In this document: positions 6,581 to 13,074 of the stretch, piece by piece
How the letters are laid out: each line of letters opens with the position of its first letter
Numbering within the stretch: position 1 is the first letter of the stretch
NCBI GenBank assembly: GCA_963627465.1
Contig: CAVGBO010000069.1
Coordinates: forward strand, 1-14,750
DNA from: CAKUFA01 sp963627465
GTDB taxonomy: Bacteria; Bacillota; Clostridia; Christensenellales; Aristaeellaceae
Reading direction: 5' to 3'
Length of the DNA stretch: 14,750 bases
Made by a program: the position numbers and the translations under genes
The notes under the pieces: model-generated
Seen by the model: only the letters and a program-made list of their open reading frames with translations
Database searches by the model: none
Told to the model about the DNA's origin: nothing

Positions 6581-8038
6581 ATGATGAAAGCCTCTATCTC
6601 CGTTGTTACCCTTGGCCCCGGCGATCCCTCTCTGATGACTCTGCAGACTGCCGAATTGCTGCAGCACGCTTCGCATCTGGTGCTGCGAACACAACAGCAT
6701 GGTGCGGCTGATTGGTTGAAGAAAAAAGGCATTTCTTTCGATACGCTGGATGACTTTTATGACCGCTATGAAGATTTTTCTGAAATGCATACAGCCATGG
6801 CACAGCACCTTTGGCATTTGGCTGAAGGAGCTCCGCTGACCTATGCCGTCATGGATGCTTCAACGGACGGTTCTGTTTCAGCCTTGGCGAAGATGCGTCC
6901 GGAGGGTGCTTCCCTCACCTGCTATGCAGGATTGTCAACGGCAGATGCCTGCCTGGCCGCTGTTCCGGCAGAAAAACGCAGCGAAGGTCTGCGGATTCTT
7001 ACGGCGACGGATTGCATCCATGCTGTCCCGGATCCTCGTACGCCCCTGATGATTACGGAAATCAACGACCGGATTCTAGCAGGCGACGTGAAACTGTGGC
7101 TTACGGATCTGTACAATGATGAAATGTCCGTTGTCTTCTTTTCGCCTACAGACAAGGCGGTCTATAAGCCGAAGCTTCTTGCCCTTGAAGACTTGGATCG
7201 GCAAAAGAAATATGACCATACTTGCTGCGTCTATGTACCTGCGGCACCCTTCCAAGAACGGCAGCGGTATTGCTTTGCGGACTTGAAGGAGATCATGGGC
7301 ATTCTCCGTGGAGAAAACGGCTGTCCATGGGATTGTGCTCAGACCCATGAATCTCTTCGTCCTTACCTGATTGAAGAAGCGTGGGAAGCCATCGGTGCCA
7401 TCGATGAGCAAGATCCTGATCACCTAGCGGATGAGCTTGGCGATGTGCTGCTGCAGGTGGTGTTCCACGCCAGCATTGGAGAAAGCCACGGAACCTTTTC
7501 CCTCTCTGACGTTACGACAGCGGTGTGCCATAAGATGATTTACCGGCATGCCCATATCTTCGGGAACGCACACTGTACTACACCTGGTGAGGTTTCCGTA
7601 AGCTGGGAGGAGCTGAAAAAAGTAGAAAAGAAGCTGACTACCCAGGCGGATGTGCTGCGTGACGTATCCATCGCTTTGCCCTCTCTGATGTATGCGGCGA
7701 AAGTGCAGAAAAAGGCTGCTCAAGTAGGCTTCGACTGGGATACGCCAGAGGAAGCACTGCCCAAGGTACATGAAGAGGCAGAAGAAGTGCTGGAGGAAAT
7801 GAAGAACGGCCGGGACCCCGGTGAGGAGCTGGGGGATCTGCTCTTTTCCTGCGTCAACGTAGCAAGGCTCAGCGGCAAGGAGCCTGAACTTTTGTTAAAA
7901 ACTGCGACCAAAAAGTTCATGAACCGTTTTGACACCATGGAAAAGTTGATTATTTCAGACGGAAAAGTGCTGAAAGACTTGACTTTAAGCGAAATGGATG
8001 TATACTGGAAAAGAGTCAAATCGGCGCAGAACAGCTGA
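6581..8038 (+). CDS. mazG: YabN-type fusion: degenerate tetrapyrrole-methylase domain plus MazG pyrophosphohydrolase
   Basis: The 485-residue protein has two parts, like Bacillus YabN. Residues 5-225 resemble a SAM-dependent tetrapyrrole methylase, with VTLGPGDPSLMTLQT at the N terminus. The usual P-G-H-P motif after YAV is replaced by MDAST (residues 91-95), so methyl transfer is doubtful. Residues 232-480 carry two MazG repeats, which hydrolyse nucleoside triphosphates to monophosphates: LRGENGCPWDCAQTHESLRP, then EEAWEAIGAIDE..DELGDVLLQ, and in the second repeat EEAEEVLEE..EELGDLLFSCVN. The E-E-x2-E and E-x2-D metal ligands are present. It lies three bases after the flippase gene and is probably co-transcribed. 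The start is either 6581 or the adjacent ATG at 6584; the ribosome binding site is weak (AAAGG). Confidence 0.93.
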   Translation: MMKASISVVTLGPGDPSLMTLQTAELLQHASHLVLRTQQHGAADWLKKKGISFDTLDDFYDRYEDFSEMHTAMAQHLWHLAEGAPLTYAVMDASTDGSVSALAKMRPEGASLTCYAGLSTADACLAAVPAEKRSEGLRILTATDCIHAVPDPRTPLMITEINDRILAGDVKLWLTDLYNDEMSVVFFSPTDKAVYKPKLLALEDLDRQKKYDHTCCVYVPAAPFQERQRYCFADLKEIMGILRGENGCPWDCAQTHESLRPYLIEEAWEAIGAIDEQDPDHLADELGDVLLQVVFHASIGESHGTFSLSDVTTAVCHKMIYRHAHIFGNAHCTTPGEVSVSWEELKKVEKKLTTQADVLRDVSIALPSLMYAAKVQKKAAQVGFDWDTPEEALPKVHEEAEEVLEEMKNGRDPGEELGDLLFSCVNVARLSGKEPELLLKTATKKFMNRFDTMEKLIISDGKVLKDLTLSEMDVYWKRVKSAQNS

Positions 8039-8058
8039 AGTCGTTTGACTTGCGTCTG

Positions 8059-8086
8059 TTGACAGATGCTTGGTAAGTCTTATTTC
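8059..8086 (+). promoter_or_regulatory. Promoter of the HU gene with overlapping palindrome
   Basis: A perfect -35 box TTGACA (8059-8064), 16 bases, then TATTTC (8081-8086). A small palindrome TCTGT-TG-ACAGA (8055-8066) covers the -35 box, and another, AAGTC-GTTT-GACTT (8038-8051), lies just upstream. They may be operators. The -10 box is only moderate. Confidence 0.6.
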
Positions 8087-8128
8087 TTGCCATCGTGCAT
8101 GAAGGAAAAAACAAGGAGGAATTTACTC

Positions 8129-8404
8129 ATGAACAAGACTGAACTGACCGCAGCTCTGGCTGCCAATGCCGGTCTCTCTAAGAAGGATGCCGAGAAGGCT
8201 CTGAACACTTTTGTTGAAGTTGTGACTGAAACCCTGGCTAAGGGCGAAAAGGTTCAGGTCGTTGGCTTTGGCTCTTTCGAAGTAAAGGAGCGTCCTGCTC
8301 GCACTGCCCGCAACCCCCGTACTGGCGAGGAAATCAAGATCGAAGCTTCTAAGGCTCCTGTCTTCAAGGCTGGCAAGGCTCTGAAGGACACTGTGAACAA
8401 GTAA
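8129..8404 (+). CDS. hup: HU family DNA-binding protein
   Basis: This 91-residue histone-like protein bends and compacts DNA as a dimer. The HU signature is plain: GFGSFEVKERPARTARNPRTG, the DNA-embracing arm, followed by the C-terminal KAPVFKAGKALKDTVN. Length and start (MNKTELTAALA) match the family. The ATG at 8129 is preceded by AGGAGG at 8114-8119, 9 bases away; the frame extends upstream but without a site. Codon use is notably uniform (AAG, CTG, GCT, CGT), as expected of a highly expressed gene. It has its own TTGACA promoter and terminator, so it is probably expressed far above its neighbours. It is inserted between mazG and rqcP, a position seen in other Clostridia. Confidence 0.97.
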   Translation: MNKTELTAALAANAGLSKKDAEKALNTFVEVVTETLAKGEKVQVVGFGSFEVKERPARTARNPRTGEEIKIEASKAPVFKAGKALKDTVNK

Positions 8405-8425
8405 TTTCGACCTTTTTCACATCGG

Positions 8426-8457
8426 CCCACAGGTGTTATTTGCCTGCGGGTCTTTTT
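8426..8457 (+). terminator. Intrinsic terminator after hup
   Basis: CCCACAGG (8426-8433) pairs with CCTGCGGG (8443-8450) apart from one A-C mismatch, around a 9-base loop, followed by TCTTTTT. It ends 18 bases before the rqcP start, with no visible promoter between, so rqcP and ispDF probably depend on read-through. Confidence 0.8.
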
Positions 8458-8475
8458 CATACAAAGGAGATTATC

Positions 8476-8748
8476 ATGCGCCTGGATAAATACCTGAAAG
8501 TTTCAAGAATCATTAAGCGGCGTACGGTTGCCAACGAGGCCTGCAGTGGAGGACGTGTTTCCTTGAATGGCAAGGTAGCGAAACCCGGAGCCGAGGTGAA
8601 TGTCGGGGATGTGATGACCATCCGCTTTGGTGATCACTATGGCAAGTACGAAATCCTCAGCATTGCCGAAACCGTCCGCAAAGGCAGTGCTGCTGACATG
8701 TATCGGATTCTTTCCGAAGACGAAGGCGTGGCAGCAGAGCGAGAGTAA
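8476..8748 (+). CDS. rqcP: S4-domain RNA-binding protein, RqcP/YabO-like
   Basis: A 90-residue S4-domain protein that opens MRLDKYLKVSRIIKRRTVANE and continues GGRVSLNGKVAKPGAEVNVGD, close to Bacillus YabO, now named RqcP. RqcP works with RqcH in ribosome-associated quality control, helping alanine-tail addition on stalled 50S subunits. The distant E. coli homologue is Hsp15. The C-terminal part with SAADMYRIL also resembles YabO. AAGGAGA lies 5 bases before the ATG at 8476; the longer frame from 8440 runs through the hup terminator and is not coding. ispDF starts 15 bases downstream with its own AGGAGG. Confidence 0.92.
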   Translation: MRLDKYLKVSRIIKRRTVANEACSGGRVSLNGKVAKPGAEVNVGDVMTIRFGDHYGKYEILSIAETVRKGSAADMYRILSEDEGVAAERE

Positions 8749-8763
8749 TCAGGAGGCTGCAAT

Positions 8764-9921
8764 ATGTTGGGTGCTATTGTTCTCGCTGGCGGTTCCGGGC
8801 AGCGCATGGGAGCAGATTGCAATAAGGTACTGCTTCCTTTGGCTGGTGAGCCGGTTATTTGCCGTTCTGTTCGTGCCTTCCTGCCCTTTGCCGATGTGCT
8901 TGTGCTGGTATGCCGTGCAATTGACCGTGATGCCATTCAGAAAGCACTGGAAAGCAGCGGCATTGATGTGGCTGCCATTTGCTTTGCAGAAGGCGGCACT
9001 GATCGGCAGGCTTCTGTTTGGAACGGACTGCAGTCGCTGCCGGAAGCATGCGACCGTGTGCTTATTCATGACGGTGCCAGATGCCTGGTAGACAGCGCAA
9101 CCATCCGTCGTGTGATGACCTCTGTGGAGCAGTACGGCACTGGCGTAGCTGCTATTCCTGCAACGGATACGATGAAGGTTGTCGATGAAGATGCCTATGT
9201 GCTTTCTACGCCCTCCAGAGCCTCTCTGCGGGCGGTGCAGACGCCACAGGGATTCCTGACCAGCCTGCTCATAGAAGCCCATCAGCAAGCCTTACAGGAC
9301 GATTATCGAGGCACTGACGATGCATCCCTGCTTGAACATATGGGACACCCTGTAAAGCTTGTGGAGGGAAACAAACGAAACATCAAATTGACCACGCCGG
9401 AGGATATGAAAATGGCTGCATCTTTCTTGGAAGAATCCATTCCTGATTTTCGAGTCGGTCACGGTTTTGATGTGCATCGTCTGACAGAAGGACGGGATCT
9501 GATCCTGTGCGGCGTAAACGTCCCGCATACGTTGGGGCTGCTGGGGCACAGCGATGCCGACGTTGCCCTTCACGCATTGATGGACGCTATGCTGGGTGCT
9601 CTTGCCCTAGGAGATATTGGCCAGCACTTCCCGGATACTGATCCGAAATATAAGGGCATTTCCTCCATGGCATTGCTGGAACATGTGGTGCAGCTGCTTG
9701 ACAGCCATGGTGCCAAGGTTACAAACGCTGACATTACCATTGCTGCGCAAAAGCCCAAACTGGCGCCCTTTATCCCGGCGATGCGCACCAAGGTAGCTGA
9801 GGTGCTTGGCCTGCCGGAGCAGCGTGTAAGTGTGAAAGCAACCACAACGGAACATCTCGGCTTTGAAGGCCGTGAAGAAGGCATCAGCGCCACGGCTGTT
9901 TGTATGGTGTTGGTGAAGTGA
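8764..9921 (+). CDS. ispDF: Bifunctional IspD-IspF (MEP isoprenoid pathway)
   Basis: A fusion of two non-consecutive enzymes of the MEP pathway for isoprenoid precursors. Residues 1-225 are IspD, 2-C-methyl-D-erythritol 4-phosphate cytidylyltransferase: VLAGGSGQRMG..NKVLLPLAGEPV, GGTDRQASVWNGL, VLIHDGARCLV, RAVQTPQGF and EGNKRNIKLTTPEDM. Residues about 228-385 are IspF, MEcDP synthase, with the zinc ligands in GHGFDVHRL and the HSDADVALHALMDA, DIGQHFPD and KATTTE motifs. The 385-residue length is usual for IspDF fusions. AGGAGG lies 7 bases before the ATG, 15 bases after rqcP. Both halves look intact. No clear terminator follows; the next possible one is the leader hairpin at 10040-10078. Confidence 0.96.
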   Translation: MLGAIVLAGGSGQRMGADCNKVLLPLAGEPVICRSVRAFLPFADVLVLVCRAIDRDAIQKALESSGIDVAAICFAEGGTDRQASVWNGLQSLPEACDRVLIHDGARCLVDSATIRRVMTSVEQYGTGVAAIPATDTMKVVDEDAYVLSTPSRASLRAVQTPQGFLTSLLIEAHQQALQDDYRGTDDASLLEHMGHPVKLVEGNKRNIKLTTPEDMKMAASFLEESIPDFRVGHGFDVHRLTEGRDLILCGVNVPHTLGLLGHSDADVALHALMDAMLGALALGDIGQHFPDTDPKYKGISSMALLEHVVQLLDSHGAKVTNADITIAAQKPKLAPFIPAMRTKVAEVLGLPEQRVSVKATTTEHLGFEGREEGISATAVCMVLVK

Positions 9922-9977
9922 TTCCGAATTTTTTATGTTTTTTCTGCTGAAAGGTACGATTTCCCGCTTTGCAGCCC

Positions 9978-10006
9978 TTGACCTTTGCAGAAAGAAATGA
10001 TATGCT
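9978..10006 (+). promoter_or_regulatory. Promoter of the FAD-dependent oxidoreductase gene
   Basis: TTGACC (9978-9983), a 17-base spacer and TATGCT (10001-10006). Transcription would start near 10013, leaving a leader of about 150 bases before the gene. Confidence 0.68.
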
Positions 10007-10039
10007 TAATTGCAATAACGCAATGTAAGTATGTTGTTG

Positions 10040-10078
10040 CACGCCCTTTCTTGGTGTATCCAAGAGAAGGCGTGTTTT
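10040..10078 (+). terminator. Terminator-like hairpin in the leader of the FAD gene
   Basis: A 15-position stem (10040-10054 with 10060-10074) with one mismatch and one wobble pair, a 5-base loop and then TTTT. It lies between the promoter at 9978 and the start at 10163, so it may attenuate that transcript; it could also end read-through from ispDF. The short T-run makes termination uncertain. Confidence 0.6.
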
Positions 10079-10117
10079 CATGATGTCATGAGAAAAGCGC
10101 ACTCACGGCATCGATAC

Positions 10118-10138
10118 GCTTCCGATTGCTTCGGAAGC
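10118..10138 (+). repeat. Perfect hairpin just before the FAD gene ribosome binding site
   Basis: GCTTCCGA (10118-10125) and TCGGAAGC (10131-10138) form a perfect 8-base stem with a 5-base loop, ending 11 bases before AGGAGG. It could be part of a regulatory leader together with the hairpin at 10040. Confidence 0.55.
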
Positions 10139-10162
10139 TTGAGTCATCCAGGAGGAATGATC

Positions 10163-11554
10163 ATGAATCAGTACGACGTTATCATCATCGGCGCAGGCCC
10201 GGGCGGTATCTTCTCCGCTTACGAACTGGCTGCCCGTAAACCTTCCCTCAAGATTGCCGTGTTCGAAGCGGGTCATCCGCTGAATCGCCGTCATTGTCCC
10301 ATTGACGGTGTAAAGGTAAAGTCCTGCGTAGGCTGCAAGAGCTGCTCCATTATGAGCGGATTCGGTGGCGCAGGCGCATTCTCGGATGGCAAGTACAATA
10401 TTACCAATGACTTCGGCGGTACGTTGTACGAGTATATTGGAAAGAAGCGTGCGCTGGAACTGATGCGCTACGTGGATGAAATCAATCTGCGTTACGGCGG
10501 TGAAGGTACCAAGCTTTACTCCACAGCCGGCACACGGTTCAAGACCCTTTGCATTCAGAACGACCTGCACCTGCTGGATGCTTCCGTGCGACACTTGGGC
10601 ACGGACATTAACTACCTGGTGCTGGAAAACCTCTATGCTGAGCTGAAGGAAAAAGTGGATTTCTACTTTGAAACCCCTGTACAGTCCATTGCTGTAACAG
10701 ATGAAGGCTACACTGTGCATTGCGCTAGTGGTGACTTCGAGTGCAAGCAGTGCATCATTTCCGTTGGCCGCAGCGGAAGCAAGTGGATGGAGCAAGTTTG
10801 CCACGAGCTGGAGATTCCCACCAAATCCAATCGTGTGGATATCGGCGTGCGGGTTGAGTTGCCCGCTGCTGTGTTTGCTCATCTGACAGATGAGCTGTAC
10901 GAAAGCAAAATTGTCTATCGTACGGAAAAGTATGGCGACCTGGTGCGTACCTTCTGCATGAACCCCAAGGGTGCCGTCGTGAGTGAAAACACCAATGGCA
11001 TTGTCACCGTAAATGGTCACAGCTATGAGGATCCTTCTCGGCAGACAGAGAATACAAACTTTGCCCTGCTGGTTGCTAAGCATTTTTCCGAGCCCTTCAA
11101 GGATTCCAATGGCTACGGCGAGAGTATTGCACGGCTCAGTAACATGCTGGGTGGTGGCGTCATTGTTCAGCGCTTTGGTGACTTGATCCGTGGCCGCCGT
11201 TCCACCGCCAGCCGCATTGAAGAAGCGTTTATCACGCCTACGCTTAGCGCAACGCCGGGTGACCTGAGCCTTGTGCTGCCGAAGCGTATCCTGGACGGCA
11301 TCATCGAAATGATTTATGCGCTGGATAAGGTTGCCCCCGGCACGGCCAATGAAGATACGCTGCTGTACGGTGTAGAAGTTAAGTTCTATAACATGGAAGT
11401 GCAGGTCAACGATAAGCTGGAGACCCGGTATCCCGGGCTGTACATCATCGGCGACGGCAGCGGCATTACCCACTCCCTGTCCCATGCCTCTGCCAGCGGC
11501 GTACATGTAGCTCGTGCCATTATCGATGCGGATGAAGCCGAGGCACAGGCGTAA
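10163..11554 (+). CDS. FAD-dependent dehydrogenase, COG2509 type
   Basis: A 463-residue flavoprotein. It starts with the FAD-binding Rossmann motif IIIGAGPGGIFSAYELA and FEAGHPLNRR, and ends with the second flavin motif YPGLYIIGDGSGITHSLSHA. Between them are four cysteines, C45 (RHCPID) and C55, C58, C61 (SCVGCKSCSIM), followed by SGFGGAGAFSDGKYN, a segment I recognise from the uncharacterised COG2509 family. The cysteines may hold an iron-sulfur cluster next to the flavin; that is inference. The substrate is unknown. AGGAGG (10150-10155) lies 7 bases before the ATG at 10163, which I prefer over ATG 10157. A long antisense frame over it is a coding shadow. Its expression may be controlled by the structured leader. 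Confidence 0.9.
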   Translation: MNQYDVIIIGAGPGGIFSAYELAARKPSLKIAVFEAGHPLNRRHCPIDGVKVKSCVGCKSCSIMSGFGGAGAFSDGKYNITNDFGGTLYEYIGKKRALELMRYVDEINLRYGGEGTKLYSTAGTRFKTLCIQNDLHLLDASVRHLGTDINYLVLENLYAELKEKVDFYFETPVQSIAVTDEGYTVHCASGDFECKQCIISVGRSGSKWMEQVCHELEIPTKSNRVDIGVRVELPAAVFAHLTDELYESKIVYRTEKYGDLVRTFCMNPKGAVVSENTNGIVTVNGHSYEDPSRQTENTNFALLVAKHFSEPFKDSNGYGESIARLSNMLGGGVIVQRFGDLIRGRRSTASRIEEAFITPTLSATPGDLSLVLPKRILDGIIEMIYALDKVAPGTANEDTLLYGVEVKFYNMEVQVNDKLETRYPGLYIIGDGSGITHSLSHASASGVHVARAIIDADEAEAQA

Positions 11555-11569
11555 CAAAAAAACATTTGC

Positions 11570-11598
11570 TTGACATAGGCTAGCTTGTATGGTAAACT
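11570..11598 (+). promoter_or_regulatory. Promoter of the metK riboswitch transcript
   Basis: Perfect TTGACA (11570-11575), 17 bases, then TAAACT (11593-11598) with an extended -10 TG. The arms GTATG (11587-11591) and CATAC (11601-11605) flank the -10 box, a weak inverted repeat. It lies 16 bases after the stop of the FAD gene. Confidence 0.78.
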
Positions 11599-11618
11599 GT
11601 CATACGCAAAAGTAAACA

Positions 11619-11735
11619 CCTTATCATGAGTGGCTGAGGGATGGGCCCGATGACGTCACGGCAACCGGCAGGTTAATTGCTTGGTGCCAATTCCCACAGC
11701 GCGGCACACCCCATCATGAGCGCTGACAGATAAGG
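11619..11735 (+). ncRNA. SAM-I riboswitch (S-box) aptamer
   Basis: The consensus blocks of the SAM-I class appear in order: P1 arm CCTTATC (11619-11625), GAGTGGCTGAGGGA, GGGCCC, GATGACGTCACGGCAACC, GGTGCCAATTCCCACAGC, a P4 stem CAGCGC (11697-11702) with GCGCTG (11720-11725), and the closing P1 arm GATAAGG (11729-11735). SAM binding stabilises P1 and lets the downstream terminator form, so metK is turned off when SAM is plentiful. This is a known class with an expected target. Confidence 0.97.
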
Positions 11736-11753
11736 ACGATCGAAAGATTGATT

Positions 11754-11789
11754 CCCGCCTGGTTCGTGTGCAAACCGGGCGGGTTTTTT
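11754..11789 (+). terminator. Riboswitch-controlled intrinsic terminator before metK
   Basis: An 11-base stem (11754-11764 with 11773-11783, one wobble pair) with CCCGCC/GGCGGG at its base, an 8-base loop and six T. It sits 18 bases after the SAM-I aptamer and is its expression platform. I could not assign the antiterminator strands by eye. Confidence 0.93.
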
Positions 11790-11835
11790 GCGGCTCTGTA
11801 TCCTAATAAACCGACTGAAAAGGAGCAGCAAGAAA

Positions 11836-13011
11836 ATGAGAAGACTCTTTACCTCTGAATCTGTAACCGAAGGACATCCTGACAAGGTATGTGACCAAAT
11901 CAGCGACGCCGTGCTGGATGCCATGCTGGCACAGGATCCCAATGCTCGTGTAGCCTGCGAAACCTGTGCCACTACCGGTATGGTTATGGTCATGGGTGAA
12001 ATTACCACTACGGCACAAGTTTCCATTCCTGATGTGGTGCGGAATGTGGTGCGGGACATCGGCTATACTTCTGCTGATCTGTGCTTTGATGCCGACAGCT
12101 GTGCCGTGCTTACCGCCATCCATACCCAAAGTCCTGACATCGCCATGGGCGTGGATGATGCCATCGAAACCCGTGGCTCTGCCGTGGAGGAAACCGGTGC
12201 CGGCGATCAAGGCATGATGTTTGGCTTTGCCTGTGATGAAACCCAGGAATACATGCCCATGCCTATCGCCCTTGCCCATCGTTTGACCCGCCGCCTTGCC
12301 CAGCTGCGGAAGGATGGCACACTCCCCTACCTTCGTCCAGACGGCAAGAGCCAGGTGACCATCGTCTATGAAGACGGCCGCCCGGTAGCCGTGGACACGG
12401 TCGTTATTTCCACCCAACACGCTCCTGACGTAAGCCAAGAGCAGCTGGCCAAGGACGTGAAGGAACAGGTGATTCGTGCTGTCATTCCCGCTGAACTACT
12501 GACGGCTGAAACCAAGTACTTTATTAACCCCACCGGACGCTTTGTGCTGGGTGGCCCTGCTGGCGACAGCGGATTGACCGGCCGTAAAATCATTGTGGAT
12601 ACGTACGGCGGATATGCGCCTCATGGCGGCGGAGCCTTCTCTGGCAAGGATCCCACTAAGGTTGACCGCAGCGCAGCCTATGCCGCCCGTCATGTGGCAA
12701 AGAACATTGTCGCAGCTGGACTGGCACGTCAGTGCGAGATTCAGTTGGCATACGCCATCGGTGTCGCTCAGCCGGTCAGCCTGCTGGTGGATACGAAGGG
12801 TACTGGCGTCATTGCTGACGATCAGCTTGCCTCGATTGTGGCTGAACTGTTTGATCTGCGTCCTGACGGCATCATTAAGCGGTTTGACCTGCGCCGTCCG
12901 ATTTATCGTCAGACGGCTGCCTACGGTCATATGGGTCGCACGGATGTGGAACTGCCTTGGGAGCGGCTTGATTACGTAGATGCACTGAAAGCCGCCGTTA
13001 ACCAGCTGTAA
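11836..13011 (+). CDS. metK: S-adenosylmethionine synthetase
   Basis: MetK makes S-adenosylmethionine from ATP and methionine in the cytoplasm. The 391-residue length is typical. Marks are TSESVTEGHPDKVCDQISDAVLD at the N terminus (ATP-binding His14), GAGDQGMMFGFA, and GGGAFSGKDPTKVDRSAAYAAR in the P-loop-like region. The ATG at 11836 has AGGAG 10 bases upstream and begins MRRLFTSESV as homologues do. It is the target of the SAM-I riboswitch directly upstream, a feedback loop in which the product shuts down its own synthesis. The strong bidirectional terminator at 13021 ends it. Confidence 0.98.
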   Translation: MRRLFTSESVTEGHPDKVCDQISDAVLDAMLAQDPNARVACETCATTGMVMVMGEITTTAQVSIPDVVRNVVRDIGYTSADLCFDADSCAVLTAIHTQSPDIAMGVDDAIETRGSAVEETGAGDQGMMFGFACDETQEYMPMPIALAHRLTRRLAQLRKDGTLPYLRPDGKSQVTIVYEDGRPVAVDTVVISTQHAPDVSQEQLAKDVKEQVIRAVIPAELLTAETKYFINPTGRFVLGGPAGDSGLTGRKIIVDTYGGYAPHGGGAFSGKDPTKVDRSAAYAARHVAKNIVAAGLARQCEIQLAYAIGVAQPVSLLVDTKGTGVIADDQLASIVAELFDLRPDGIIKRFDLRRPIYRQTAAYGHMGRTDVELPWERLDYVDALKAAVNQL

Positions 13012-13020
13012 TAACTGCAC

Positions 13021-13060
13021 AAAAACAGGAGGACGACTTCCATGCCGTCCTCCTGTTTTT
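13021..13060. terminator. Bidirectional terminator between metK and glmM
   Basis: A perfect 15-base stem (13021-13035 with 13046-13060) with a 10-base loop. It has A-runs on the left and T-runs on the right, so it can act for metK on the plus strand and glmM on the minus strand. Confidence 0.93.
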
Positions 13061-13074
13061 CTATGCTTCGAAGC

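Noticed and set aside
6071..6817. A 248-codon antisense frame across the flippase and mazG genes
   Set aside because: It spans the junction of two well-supported genes on the other strand and shows no recognisable domain.
10103..11557. A 484-codon open frame antisense to the FAD oxidoreductase gene
   Set aside because: It mirrors the real gene over its full length, has a low-complexity unfamiliar translation and no convincing ribosome binding site. The plus-strand protein has clear FAD motifs.
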